64,000 nt of DNA from Viola odorata (GCA_963691705.1 OY829539.1:46013656-46077655), one strand, 5' to 3'. Positions 35,176 to 48,039 are shown, counted from the stretch's first letter. Translations and numbers: made by a program. Notes: generated by a model not told the origin, from the letters alone.

Positions 35176-35532
35176 ATGGACCGAGACGAGAAGAGAGAGC
35201 TGGTGGCCAAAGTAACAGCAGTCGGCCACAACCTCACCAATGACCTTGGCCTTTTCGAGCACAAGGTCATACAGACAGACCACGACATTGAGACTTTGGA
35301 GGAGGTCCTAGATGAATTGCACATCCGAAAGGATAATGTTCGCGCCGATGACTACCAGGCCTTCAACATCGTTTACTCCTTCAGTGATTTGATGCTTCAC
35401 CTCACTGGTGTCGTGGCCAAACTGGAGCATAAGGTGGCAGCCCTGAGGATGGCGTTGGAAGCTGTGAACGAGGCAACAACTGAGCTTAACTTCGCTGCTA
35501 ACAGGATTCCGGGGATTCCAACCAATGAGTAG
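35176..35532 (+). CDS. Mariner accessory helical protein 2
   Basis: A 118-residue intact ORF starting at MDRDEKRELVAKV. The longer frame begins at 34984, but its first 64 codons look like 5' UTR (low complexity, repeats of TTACACGT). Helical throughout (IETLEEVLDELHIRKDN, LMLHLTGVVAKLEHKVAALR), ending FAANRIPGIPTNE, which matches the end of helical protein 1. Lengths and spacing also agree, so the two are paralogues in divergent orientation. No known domain. Confidence 0.65.
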   Translation: MDRDEKRELVAKVTAVGHNLTNDLGLFEHKVIQTDHDIETLEEVLDELHIRKDNVRADDYQAFNIVYSFSDLMLHLTGVVAKLEHKVAALRMALEAVNEATTELNFAANRIPGIPTNE

Positions 35533-36167
35533 AATGTTTATGTAATCTAGTGAATGTCATGTTCTATGTTATCTGTTCTATCTTTGCTGCTACAATGCTA
35601 CTACGGTTAATGTTGATGTTCTATGTGAAATGTTCTATGTTAAATTATGTATGTTCAATGTTCTATGTTGAAAGTTGTGAGTTTAAATTATGTTGCTCTG
35701 TTTATATCATATGTTCTGTTTGGTACTTGTTAGATTGTGCTCATGTTGGGATCCCCCTCTGTTAATGGCACATGAAACCCTCTGTTAATGATACTCTGTT
35801 TCAATCCTTTTTTAAGCTACAGAAGTCCTCTTTTCTCATACACCAATATTGTCAAAACAGTTCCTACATCAACACACATATGTAATGCCATAAACAAAGG
35901 TTCCAAATCTTACATTCATTACTTCATCCAAGGTGTTACATTGCAAACACACTGGATCCCAAAAGGTGTACCTATCTACACAACAAAATGTACATTATCA
36001 CCCTGTGTTTACAAAAGGTGCAACAATGACCCAAAAAATTGCAAGTTGCACTGTCAACGCATTCTACACAAGCATATACAACATCACATTGTCCTGCTCC
36101 CACATGAAACGATTACACAATTGCAGAGGATATGCAAACCTCAGACCATAGAGAGATCAGTGACACA
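35533..36167. other. 3' region between helical gene 2 and the transposase, with short repeats
   Basis: At 35557-35670 the word ATGTTCTATGT or close forms recur about five times. The rest has no coding signal and lies downstream of two convergent genes. Confidence 0.5.
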
Positions 36168-37734
36168 TCAAGTCAAAGATAGAGATACAAGTGCAACTGC
36201 ATTGGTGCATACCGATGTAGTGCACTGGACAGTAGTAGGTAAAAGATTTAATCTCTCCAGTTTTCTCTTCTTAATGTGAGGTATCTTGTAGTTGTTTCCT
36301 CCATCAACCTTCATGACTTCAATCATGCACATCTGGAGCGTCAAGAAAATATAGTTGCTCTTCTTCACTGAGAATATCTCGTATGCATGTTGCACAGCCA
36401 CAATCAAATCAACCTTGGACCTAGCACAGTCTTTGCTCTGGAGTGCCTGAATTGCCCTAAAAAATCCTAAATCCAACACATTCAAATCTGGAGAATTTGG
36501 AGGTTGATTATGTATAGAGATATTCAGTCCACATCCCTCAACAGCACAGAGAAATTCAATATCATCAGCCTGTATATGAGTCTTGGCATTGTCCTGTTGA
36601 ATGACAATCCTCTCCATGATGCAATCAGTAGGCCATTTATAGGCGATGGCTGGTAGAATTTTCCCTATCATGAACTCCCTCATCACATCTCTAGTTATGT
36701 TAGTAATTGGTTTTGATCTCCAGGGTACCACGCGGCCTATTTTGACTTGATCTCATCGCTGCAACAGATTCAACTAATGGAAAGACACCAATTTTTCCAT
36801 CAAATATACAAACGCCATCAACATCATACCTAGGTCTGGCAACCGCTGCTAAAAACATAATTTTTGGAATATAATTTGAGTTCTTAATTGATCTTACTGG
36901 TTCTGGTTCGCCGTTGAGGAGGTAATATCTCTGTGCTCTCTTGCTCAAGAAGAACCATTTCTCGTCAATATGGACTGTGTTCTCCATGTTCTTGAAAGTT
37001 GGAGACGTTGAAACTGTGGTTGGGTCCAGACTTTCCAGGCAATGCTTTAGTCTGCTAATTTGATTTTCCTGGGTCAGAGTCGGTTTGATGGCATTCGTGT
37101 GCCGTCTGATTGCACCCTCTCTGCCAAACCCAATGCCTGGACATACGGACGGCAGACGCAAGGCTTCTAATGGTGGTCCTCTGATTAAGAGGAATGTCTC
37201 TAATCCGGTCAATATCAAATTCAATCCGTTTCCTCCCACAATTTCGGACTTTCAGACTTCTTACGTTGTGGTCACCAGAATCTCTTGCACGTTTCCACAA
37301 CCTCTGAATTGTTCTAATTCCCACACCATACTTTTCGGCCACCGCCCTGGTTGCTCCTCTCTTCAAACTGCCGTTTTCCATTCTTTCCAGTAGGCAATAA
37401 TATGCCTCCAATCGTTCAGCACTGCTCAGTTCTTTCCTTCCGACTAATAATGCGAAAATAAACCAATGACAAGAATTAATATCAACCCAGAAATTACAAA
37501 GTGATGAATGGAAGTGAGATGGAAATAATAACCTTGATTTTCCAACCTAATTGGAGGGAACTCAGTGATGCTGATTGCTTCATCAACCTCCTCTTCCCCA
37601 ATCTGATGTGTGGGGCTTGCAGCAAAAAAGGAAGCGGCGTTAGAATCGAAATCGTCAAGACCAGGCTCGTTGCTCGTCGGCGATTGAGGACTGAACGACA
37701 CCGAATTAAATGGAGAGAAAATTGGAACCACCAT
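36168..37734 (-). pseudogene. Mariner-like transposase (DD39D), copy A, frameshifted
   Basis: Exon 1 is 37734-37533, then an 89-bp GT-AG intron, then exon 2 from 37443 to the stop at 36168. The DNA-binding part has GVGIRTIQRLWKRARDSG and GRKRIEFDIDRIRD. The catalytic acidic residues are all present: HIDEKWF (about 36960), QQDNAKTH (about 36595) and the second D of SPDLNVLDLGFF (about 36470); the last two are separated by 39 residues, the plant mariner DD39D spacing. Frameshifts near 37110-37140 and 36715-36735 break the frame. The N-terminal exon (PGLDDF, GEEEVDEA) matches that of element C. Confidence 0.85.
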
Positions 37735-38203
37735 TGCAGAGTTTCTGGTTTGGGTTGAGGGAAATCAGGGGTGATCATATCGAATTGACGGTTGTACGAA
37801 AGAGACAGAAATTTGAAACCCATTTTCGAATTCAAAAAACAAATTGATGTTTCGGATGGCGGGATGCAAACTTCCCCCCAAATTTGGCCAAAATTTTGGG
37901 GGAACATTACGCGGCCTAGGGTTTGCTTCGTGTTTTACAGAAATGGGGTGATGCCTGTGTTTTGGAATGCTTTTCTGATGAATTGGAAAGGTTGGATGGG
38001 CTGGGTTATAAAACGCGCGACGAAGCGTGCTGTGGAAGTCCGGTTGGGATTTGAATTTGGGCCAGCTGGGCGAAATATAGCCGTTGCCGCGTCATGGCCC
38101 ACAAGCCACGTAAGTCCAAAAAGCTGGGCCGAACAGTGTCGCAACAGGCTTCTTAAAAAACGGAAAATGTAGGCCCGTGTTATGTATAAAATGACGGAGG
38201 GAG

Positions 38204-40454
38204 TATATCATATGCTTTTGAATTTTTAGTTTCCTGCATTGCAAAATTCCCGGATATTATCTTTTTTATATTTTACATTTTTAACCCTCCCTCGCGAGCC
38301 TCCATTAACTCGAACCCATGACTTTTCGACATATATTTTAACTATTTATTGCATTAGTTGATATGAAAATTTTAATATAATGTGATATTCCATTTAGCTA
38401 ATAAAAAAAAACTATATAGCCAAAAGTTAGAGCCAAACGCGCACATATTATTCTATTGCTCTCTATTCTTTAGTTAAATAACATAGTGTAGTATTTTAAT
38501 TTGGGCTTTGAACATGAAAGCGTTCAAAGTTGGACCGGATCTCTATCATTTACAAATCACCAATTCTTTCTTCTTAAAATACCCAAGTCATCATACACCA
38601 TTCTTTTCTTTCCCTCATATTTCGGATATCTTCTCAATTGATACTAATTTCGTTCGAATTCTGTCGGATTTTTAAAGGGTGATGATTCTCCCAGTGTAAT
38701 TTTTTTCATTTCTCAAGATTCGAACTCAAAACTTTAATTAAGGGTAAACAAATCATTTATTTACCATCTAACCGCAACCAATATTAATATTAATAGCTGA
38801 GACTTGCTTTTCCTTTCTTTTTTGTTTCTTTAAAACATATTGTGATGATAATTAAGGTATGTATCCATTCTTTGTTTCTTCTCTTTTTCTATATTCCCAT
38901 CTTTTGTAGAATAAAAGTTGCGCTACTATCAACTTTAGGCCTCACCAGTTTGAACATTATTTTAACTTTGCCTTTTGCCTTTTGCTCGTGGGGATGTCAG
39001 TTTGGTGATTTTCTATAACTTTTTGTACTCAATAATTATCGCTTTTTTAAAAATTCTTACTATTTATAATATTTATCATTTTATCCGAGGTATATATTTT
39101 GTGGAAATGACAAAAAAAAATTATGCATCAACTCAATTTGATGATGGGTGGTAATTTGAGTGAAAATTAGGAGAAAAAAATGAAACTGTGGAATAAAATA
39201 AGATCAAAATTTATTATTTTCAATTTTCTACTATTCTAAAACGTCTGTTATTAAAAAACAAAGAGAATATTATATTGTATTATTGCCCTTTAATTATTAA
39301 GAAAAAATTATATATTAAGCCCCAAAATGGTCAATTCCTTGTCCCCTTCTTGTAGTTTTACGTCCTAATCTTCCCCTAATTTCAGGATTTTTGCTTAGTA
39401 TATTCACAAATAATTGACTATTTTTAATGACCTTTTTGTGTTTGGACTGCCAGTTGAGATTGTTCATTTTGTAATTCTTAGAGTAGAGTAACAACTCTTT
39501 AAGTCTTGCCTTTCGAAAGGGACTCGTGCTTCCCTTAACTTTTACGTTTTTAAAGTTTGGAGTTAGATTCGTTTCCAAATTAATTTCAGTATTTACATTT
39601 ATTAAACTTATACCAAAAATCAATATTCTCATTCACCCACTGGCCACTACTTACTAAATTAACATGATTTTATCCCTATACTGTTTTTCAGTTTGATTAA
39701 TAAAATCTTATAATATGTTTTAATCTATTTAATAATCATTTATTTAATTCTTAAAATGCAGCATGAGACTAAGTAAAAGAAACAAAAAGGTTGAGACCTC
39801 GTAGGACACAGAAAATGCAATTGTGAGTTAGGCTCTAATGTGGCTTATACTGCTAAAAGGCTACCTAATCATATAGATCTTTGAGCCTTCAAGCAATGGG
39901 CCAATAAGCACAACCCACACACTAATTGCTTGCAATAATGTTTCAACGAAACCAATCGGTATTTATTCATAGTAAAATAATAATGTTTCGACCAATCAAT
40001 ACAGAGTGGGCGAACATGTATAAGGTGCCTTAAGCGTGCCTAATGATGTCTTCATTCATTGTCATGTGTAGACTAGTATAGAATATAAAAAGACGCCTCC
40101 AAATATGTTCCCTCACTTAAACTAACATTTCTACATATTTCTAAACATCGCTTGCTTAAAAATGGCATCATCCGCTTCATTACGCATTCGTCCACACTCA
40201 TCTCACCACCCATATTGGCAAGTATACACTCATCAACGACCCAATTTATGTTCATTCGTGGTTCAAAATGTAGCACCCAAAGGTTTCTTTTACATTAATA
40301 ATCGCGTGTACAGACCAGAAACTCAACCAAAAACATCCAAGATGCAAGTTAGCAATCCCCATCGTCATCCTAACCTTTAGCTCCCAACTATGTGACGGAA
40401 AGCATGAGTAAATGCAGAGAACCGATACAGGGAGAGGTAAAGCAGATGGCAACA
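38204..40454. other. Intergenic DNA and SFT2 3' UTR
   Basis: AT-rich, with no ORF of protein-like content. The last part, from about 40080, is the likely 3' UTR of the SFT2-like gene. Confidence 0.5.
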
Positions 40455-43400
40455 TCACCTCCCAAAACATCTCATCACTGATGAGACCAGCGAAGATGTG
40501 AGAAATTTCAGCCCGGCAGACCCACCAGGGAAGTAAGAAATTGCATAATATGCAAGTGCAAGAACCTACAAGTTTTGTGAAAAACAATTTCGACATCAGA
40601 TGTCTTCTTCGTTGATTTTTTTTTTTTAAGGAAAGGCTGATAAAATACAATTATTTGTCATACAGTACATAAGCATCTCATGGAAACTCTGCCTAATGAG
40701 CATACATCATTCATAATCATATATAAGAAATGACTGCAGAAACTACAATAGAATTAGAGTCTAGTCGCAATCAAAACATGAACGAACAAGCCATTTCACT
40801 TCCGAATTAAAATATGGGAAGAAGAGAGAACGAGAGAGAGTGGGGGTACCTGTATCACAGAGAAGAATACAGAAAGGATGTAGCTGTGGAGCACCATGGA
40901 AACATATATTGTACCAACCATGCTGCCAACAAACACCAACGTGAAAGGAAGTCTCTGGACAAATGTTCAGAGGACACGGAAAAGATAAGGAAGCATCAGA
41001 AATACACGACACAGAAAGATAATAGAGCATTAGAGATGCACAATCACTTTAAGCTAAGAGAGAAAGACTGCATATACTGAATTGAAGATATATCCACAAT
41101 TTTCAGATACCTCTTTTGATATCATGTGTGTGAGCTGATTCTTGGGGCCCTTGAGCGCAAAGAATGACCCAACAACAAAGCCACATCCAAGTGTAAAACA
41201 AATTGCAAATTTCTGGGGCAGAAGTACTATGACCGGAAGGAACATGGCAAATGCAATAAAAATAAAGAACACCCCAGTTGCTAGAAACAAGCCAAAATAC
41301 ATAAGAGCTTTTCCTGAAGGAATGTTAGTGGCAGACTGGAAATTTCCAGGTATATCCCTCACTCCCTTGGATACCCTGGAGAAGCATTAGAGATAAACAT
41401 GCAAAGATAGCATTAACAACGGATTGTGGGCTTGCCAAAATGCAATAACATAATAAAAAACTAAATAACACTGCTTCTAAGCATTAAAGTGCCATAATGA
41501 TGCTAAACTATGCACATTAGTAATGCCAACTGAGATCAAATCATGCAACAAGGAATGCACCAATGGTCAGTGCAGATATCAACCCAAGTCCTTGATGCAC
41601 AAAAAGAGGCAGGTGCATTCTTGACCATCCCTGAGTCACTGAGAGGGTGGACATTAACCTCAACTTAAAATGAAGGCATCATGTTAAAAATGTTTTGGGA
41701 GTATGTCTAACCCAGTGGCTTCAATTAGGTTGAGGTGATCAATCTACTCTGCAACTGCTAGATCACTGGTACTATAATTGAAGTCACCATATTAGAAGAC
41801 AAGACCATAATATAAGGAAAAGAAGCGAGAGATCTGAACCCTTCAGGACTGGATCTCCTGATTCAATATAGATCACCTCATTGAAGGCACTTGCAAAGAA
41901 TCAAAACCGTCTAACAACCAAGTAGCCAACAAAGCCCATATTTTCACAGAAAGATCTGTTCATTTACATCTGAATTACCATTGTCAAACCTAATGTGACA
42001 ATAGCAACTCCCTTCCAGCACCCAGTCAGTTAGCGATCAGGGTTACGAGATCCCTTAAGAGGTCAAGAGTTCAAATCAGCTCATCAAAAAAAGAAAATAA
42101 AAAACAGCCAGTCAGCAATAAATTTAAACATTGGCCAAAAAACTGGCACTACTTACAACTGGCTGGCAGGCAAAAGTTTTCCCAATTGACTCATCAGGTT
42201 GTCTTAAGATGGTAGTTCAAGGAAATCACCTATTTTAGCCAACTACAGTTTCTAATAAATACAAATATGTAATCAACCTAGGAAATTGGGGCGAGAAGTT
42301 CAGGGAATTCTTAGAGGAAGAATTGCTTTATGATTGTGGTTGCTCTTGTGCATTCTTTTACAATGCCCCTGGCATTTGAAAGCCTTAATCTGCAGCATAT
42401 CTAAACTAGAATAGTTTGTTCAAAAAAAATCTAAACTAGAATAAAATTAAGCTCACATTGTATGGCTTAGTTTGTTGGTAAGATCCATCCACTATAAACT
42501 CACAATCCTATCATACTAGGGAGGTGACATTTCCATCTGTTAGAAAACATAAGATCTCATCACTTTTAACTGCAAACTTCTTCCAACCAAACCACAACAT
42601 GACCTAAATTAGAAAGAAAAGAACAACCAAATTGTAAGCAGATGCCTGAAATAAATGGAATTGGCAACAAAAGTTACTCAAGATATATTGGTAGCAATTA
42701 CATTTTATCTGGGAATTTTATTAGGATATTTTCTATTGGAGGAAAATTTTGAGTTCTGTATAGAATTTTCTTAGTTTCAGTTCATCATATAGCCTATAAG
42801 GGTTGAATGATAACTACTCTGCAATTTTATCTTGAGCCAACAAGGACAAGCTAATGGTTCTGACATGCCTTCAAGTCTTTGTGAATGGAATATCCTTACA
42901 TGTGTTTCACTAAGCTAATGGCTCGACTGTCCACACATTCTTCTAGATCTATCCTTCTAGTGTAAAAAGGGAAGGCCTAAGTCAAGAGGGAAAAAAATAT
43001 CTAGCAAAAGTTCATTCATCAAAGCTCTTGCCTTCCCTCATTAATCCAGCATGCTTAGTAGGACGGTAGGACTTAGTGGAACATAATAACCTATTGATCA
43101 TGCAACAAATTGACAAATGAGAACAGAATGGCATTAATAGTTAGCAATGAATCACATCAACATTGCAATGTTTTGCAGCAAAGGGTAAGTATAAATCATG
43201 AGCAGAGAAAATAACTAGCTATATCCATCCATTCCAAGTATTTGCACTAGCTACTTTAACCCGTTAGGATCCATTCAAACATAATGTCATATTAATTAGA
43301 TTACACAAGAGTAGCACATGCAGTTCTAGGACAACATCAATCGCTAGCAGAGTCCACAAATGCAAAGCTTTTCAATGACAAGTGACTCTCAAAATGAATC

Positions 43401-43780
43401 ACCGTCCAACAAGCAGCTATCAATTCCGTTCAATCACAAAGTGCCTAAAAACACAGATACTACAATAAGCACTCATAGCCCACCACCTCAAATGCCAAAA
43501 TAAATCATACCCGTTTAGGAAATTCAAACTCATAGACAAAATGAAATGATGTCAAAGGGAAGGGTCTGGCAGCTTACACATTGAAGGTGCCAGAGACGCT
43601 ATCGTTTGCCGAGCGAACGGCGGATTCTAGATCAAAGCCGAGGCCCAATCCGGTGGCGGACTCGTCACTCGTGGACGACGCTGCATATGAGTTCCAATCT
43701 GCTAAAAGCGAGGATGCGGGCTTCAGCTGCCCATCCTCTTCATTCCCACCCGAAAACCATCCTTGCGTCATTTTCTGCAT
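40455..43780 (-). CDS. SFT2-like vesicle transport protein
   Basis: Four exons, 43780-43578, 41375-41111, 40954-40850 and 40565-40455, join in frame to 227 residues, the family length. SFT2/Got1 proteins act at the Golgi in fusion of endosome-derived vesicles. The N-terminus is hydrophilic (MQKMTQGWFSGGNEED, then GTFNVV). Four membrane segments follow: ALMYFGLFLATGVFFIFIAF; VIVLLPQKFAICFTLGCGFV; the LVFVGSMVGTIYVSMVLHS part; and LALAYYAISYFPGG. It ends with VSSVMRCFGR, the usual plant end. Intron 1 is long (2.2 kb) and carries a SINE-like fragment. Confidence 0.93.
42021..42107 (+). mobile_element. SINE fragment with A-rich tail in SFT2 intron 1
   Basis: It shares CTTAAGAGGTCA and GTTCAAAT with the copy at 16263 and ends in an A-rich tail (AAAAAAAGAAAATAAAAAA). 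The A-box part is degenerate. It is antisense to the host gene. Confidence 0.5.
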
Positions 43781-44278
43781 CGCAACGCTTTTGCTTCCTA
43801 CCCAAACACAAAATCACCACTGAGCTCGAGATTTGCCCACCAAAAGTGGCCGTCAGACAGGTTTCCAGGTGCCCTTCCTTCTCCGAAAGAACAAAGCAAG
43901 CTTTTCGTTTCTTTCTTTTTCAATTTTGATCAAAGGACCAAGCGAGCCTTGAAAGCTTGGACAGTGGAGGAAGATCCTGTTCTTTATTTCCTAAAACAAT
44001 GTCGTTTTGTCCGCTGGAGGAAGAGGAGACCATCAAGCCAAAATGAAAATTATGTTTCAAATCCATAGACCAGACTAATCATTTGAAAACAATTTATTTT
44101 GATTTGGTCCATTTTTAACGGTTTAATTCGGTTTCTAGTTTTTTTACCTCAAATATATATTTTAAATAAGGACATATTGATGGTTAAAATTATGGAAATA
44201 TTAGATTAAATAGTGGTATATGAATTTATACAAACTTGTATTTAGGAAAATACCATATCTCATAACTAAAATAAAAAA
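43781..44278. other. SFT2 upstream region
   Basis: The 5' UTR and promoter side of the SFT2-like gene (minus), then AT-rich DNA. The + ORFs here are shadows or UTR. Confidence 0.5.
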
Positions 44279-44741
44279 GGGTAGTAGTTTTTAGCTTTCT
44301 TGTACTATCGTCGAAAATCAAGAACCTCCCTTGTATTTCATTTTTTGCATTACGCTTCCCCTGAACTACATTTTCCAAGCAAATTGCTCCCTTCCGTTAA
44401 ATTTAGCAGTTAAATCTAACAGATTACCTTTTACAACAGGTTTTTTTTTAACCTGTTATAGCAAGTAATTATATTTTAAATAATATAATTAATTTTAAAA
44501 ATCCAAACAAAAAATTAAAATATCATAAAAAATAATATAATTAATTTAAAATATCATAAAAAATTAAAAAATTCCAAAAAGAATTAAAAAATCAATAAAA
44601 AATTTAAAAGTAAGAAAAATATGAATTTCCAGAATTTCTTTCTTTCTTTTTCTTATTTTCATTTTCATTTCTTTCTTTTTATTTTCCATTTTCTTTTTTA
44701 TTTCTTATTTGCTTTTCCATTTTCATTTCCACCATCTCCGT

Positions 44742-47056
44742 TAGGGCTGGCCAAAAATTCCGAGACCCGAATTTCCGATTTTTCCGACCCGATCTTTTCA
44801 AATTTCGGAAATTTCGGAAACGCATTTTCGGGTCTTGGAAATTCGGGTATCGGAAAGTGATACCCGAAGTAAATATCGGGTTCGGGTCGGGAATCATTTT
44901 CCAAAGTTCGAGTACCCCGAAAACCCGAACTTTGGTATTACATATATATATAGGCTATACAGGCCCAACCCACTGCTGTTTTTAATTTTGGGTCCCTAAG
45001 TGAGTAACCCTAACCTAACAACGCAGCAGCAGCATCGCTTTCCTTCTCAGTTTCTCTCATCTCCCTCAAGTCGACAGCCGACTGACTCTTACCCTCACTC
45101 CTCACACGGTCACACACACTCACACACCCATCAATCATCATCGTCTTCTTCCTCGCCTCACCTTCATGGATCCATCGACCGAACTGTAAAACACCCTCAT
45201 CTTCTTCCTCAACTCTATTAACCGAACCCATAAATCGTTTCCATCGTCTTCCTCCATCGATCGAAACGTAAAATACCATCATCTTCCTCAATCAAACAAG
45301 CTCGTCTCATCAAGGTACTTCCTTCCTTCTGTTTCTTGATTTTTTTATTTGTATTTCTTTTTCGTGTGTGTCGTTTTGCCCTTTATTTTAAGATTTGATA
45401 TACGGCTCTATGGCTACTGGCTAGATACCTTTGCAGCAGTAACCTAACTTCACTGCTACCTCGCTTTAAGTAGCTCGAAACAGTTGTTACCGATAATTTT
45501 GTATGTATAAAAGATGAACTTTTGAGTTTTTGGAACCGTTTTCTTGTAGCTATGCTGGATATTCATGTCTGTGTGTTCAAGTTTGTTTCTCATTAATATC
45601 CGAATTCTTCAGGATAAGGCAATGTGCATTGAAGTGAATTACTCTGTTTTTGTAGTGTCTTAGTGGATGAACACAAGTTTCGGATTTGTTTTTCCATTTG
45701 TGTTATCTGGTTCGGATTTCCACTGTGATTACCTTCGCATTTCTGCATTTTGTGAGAGTGTAATTTATATTCCTAGTTAATATTGATTGCATGATAAATA
45801 CTAATTTATGTGCATGAGAAATACTAATCTGATTTTCTATTTTATTAATTAGGAGGATGTCTGATAACAAAGGAAATGTGGATGTGGTAATGCAAGATGT
45901 ACAACAACAAGCAGCAGCTGTTGTGGTAGCGGCAAATACACAAACTGAAGTTGCAGCGCCACCAGCTACTGCTACGGTAAAGAAAGAGAAGAAAAGGAAG
46001 CAGATTGTTGGAAGATCAGTGGTGTGGAAGCAATTTGTAAAGCATCGAAATGAGGATGGAGAATGGAAAGGTACCTGTATTTACTGTAAAGCTGTTTTAG
46101 GATGTGATACTAAGCTAGATGGTACAAATGGCATGAGAAATCAATGGAGGATGGAGAATCCGCATTCAGTACTGGAGGACGAGTCCTTGACCCTTTTAGG
46201 AGCTCCTTGACTCCAATGGTTGTGCAAACATTAATTTGTGCACAAGATTGGTTCAGGACATCAAGAGAATCCATGAAACTAGAAGAGGACCTTGATGATC
46301 TTGAACAATTGGAAGATGGTAAGTTTTTTTTCAATTGAGTTCTAGATGTTTATTTTCTACGTTTAATTGCTGACCTTGCTGATTTTGGTTTTTAGAATTC
46401 TGTCAAATGTCAGTGGAGACCACTGTTATAGAAATTTAGATTGTTGGAGTCACAGCCACCTGCTTGGACTATAAAATGGCAGTGGAGGTGTGTCACGTGT
46501 GCAAACTCATTCAAATTTTTGGAATACACTTGCTAATAGCTGGTTCTGTTCTTGTTTTATGCTTTAAAATTATCTTCTCTTTATCATTTCAGGTGCGATC
46601 ATCATAGTAAGATCACTTGATTGCTTGGGAAAAGAAATTCAGAATAAGGCGCATTGAAGTGAATTAATAGCCACATTACCTTCTATGCTTAATTTGTATT
46701 TTGTAATCTACTGGTGATGTTTAACCAGACTTGATTGCTTTATTATTGTTGTTGTTTGTTTTTTGAAAGGCTTGAATTTGTTGAAAAATTGACAGCTTTG
46801 AGATGGATGTTGTGTTTGGTGGAAAATTTATTGGAACAATTATTGAAAAATTGCTGGAAAACAGGTAAATTGATTTACATTCGGAAATTCTGGAAATTTC
46901 GGAAATCTGAAGATTTCCGAAATTGTAATTCGGAAAGTCGGAAATCGGGTATGCAAATTATCATTTCGGGTCGGGATTGAAAAAATTAAATTCGGAATTC
47001 CCGATAGTTTCAATTTCGGGAATCGGAAGTTCGGGAATTCCCGATGTCCACCCCTA
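44742..47056 (+). mobile_element. Non-autonomous hAT element nested in the Mutator-like element
   Basis: It starts TAGGGCTGGCCA and ends TGTCCACCCCTA, with a perfect 8-bp target duplication ATCTCCGT (44734-44741 and 47057-47064). Subterminal sequence has many copies of words such as TTTCGGAAAT and CCCGAA in both orientations. Inside is a leader with splice-like sites and a short transposase remnant. Length is 2315 bp. Confidence 0.9.
45857..46338 (+). pseudogene. hAT transposase remnant: BED finger joined to C-terminal end
   Basis: The ORF starts MSDNKGNVDVVMQD, followed by a basic stretch (KKEKKRKQIVGRS) and the first half of a BED zinc finger (VWKQFVKHRNEDGEWKGTC, then IYCK). At about 46140 the sequence jumps to the end of the hAT dimerisation region in another frame: FSTGGRVLDPFRSSLTP, then LICAQDWFR and EEDLDDLEQLE. 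The catalytic core and the His part of the finger are missing, so this is an internal deletion plus frameshift. The start may lie after an intron in the 5' leader (AG at 45853). Confidence 0.7.
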
Positions 47057-47373
47057 ATCTCCGTCATCTCATATTCAATATTTGCTTTTCAATCTTCATT
47101 TCCACCATTGCTCTCCCTTTAACCACCATCATCATCAATTCAACAAATTACCATAACCATCATTAAAATTAATTAAAGTCTCTCAATTCCATCATCCTAT
47201 CACCGTCTTCACCCTCTCATCCTTCTTCCTCACCGTCCCACTCCCCTTCCCCTCTCTTCGCCTCCTCTTCCTCTTCCTCCCCCCAAACCCTTATCCAAAC
47301 CACCAACAACGATGCCGAATTGGTGCAAGCTCAGATCCGGCCGAACTAGTGCTGGGTAGGCCAGATCTGGAAG

Positions 47374-47560
47374 GAAGATGGTGGTCGGATCTGGTAGTTG
47401 GCAAGGTGGAGTTCCGGCTAGTGGAAAGATGATGGTGGCCGGATCTGGTAGTTAGCGAGGTGGAGCTCCGGTTAGTGGAAAGATGATGGTGGCCGGATCT
47501 GGTAGTTGGCGAGGTGGAGCTCCGGCAAGTGGGAAGATGGTGACCGGATCTGAAAAATGA
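47374..47560 (+). repeat. 54-bp minisatellite
   Basis: A bit more than three units of about 54 bp with the core GGTGGCCGGATCTGGTAGTT and then GGTGGAGCTCCGG. It lies inside the Mutator-like element next to a TC-rich stretch. Confidence 0.8.
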
Positions 47561-48039
47561 TGGTGGCCGGATTTGAAGAAAAAAAAAGATGCAGATGGTG
47601 GTGAAATCTTGGGTGGGCGATTTTGATTAATGGGTTTATTTGTTTTTAACTGTCATTCTTCGCATTTTATTAGTTGAGTTGTTTGGTAAATAGGGATGGA
47701 AGATCATAACGGGGCTGGGAATACTTTTTGGGATCTAATTTGTTAATGCTAATCATGGACAAGAAAAAGTGAGAAAGAAAAGAAAAGAAGAGAAAAAGAA
47801 AGAAAGAACAGAGAGAAGAGAAAAGGAAAGAAAGAAAAATAAATTAGGTTTTAAAACAAATAGTTGAGGCATTAATTGATAATATTAAAAAGGATGTAAT
47901 TTATTTTAAATTTTTAAATTTTTTAAATTTTGGAATAAGAAAATAAGAAAGAATTTTATTTTGGAATTTTTGGAATAAGAAAATAAGAAAAATAATATAA
48001 TTATTTTAAAAAATTCAGAAAAAAATAGGAAAGGCGTTG

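Larger units (their letters stand above)
33032..38203. mobile_element. Mariner-like element A, complete, multi-gene
   Basis: Ends CTCCCTCCGTC (33032) and GACGGAGGGAG (to 38203) are perfect inverted copies, with TA on both sides (33030-33031 and 38204-38205), the mariner/Stowaway target. Length is 5172 bp. Contents left to right: ORF1 (+), helical gene 1 (-), helical gene 2 (+), and the two-exon transposase (-). Known plant mariners mainly encode only the transposase, so the three extra genes are unusual. The transposase and ORF1 carry frameshifts, so this copy is probably not active, but both helical genes are intact. Confidence 0.9.

Noticed and set aside
44621..44860. Phe-rich ORF
   Set aside because: Low-complexity T-rich sequence spanning a hAT border.
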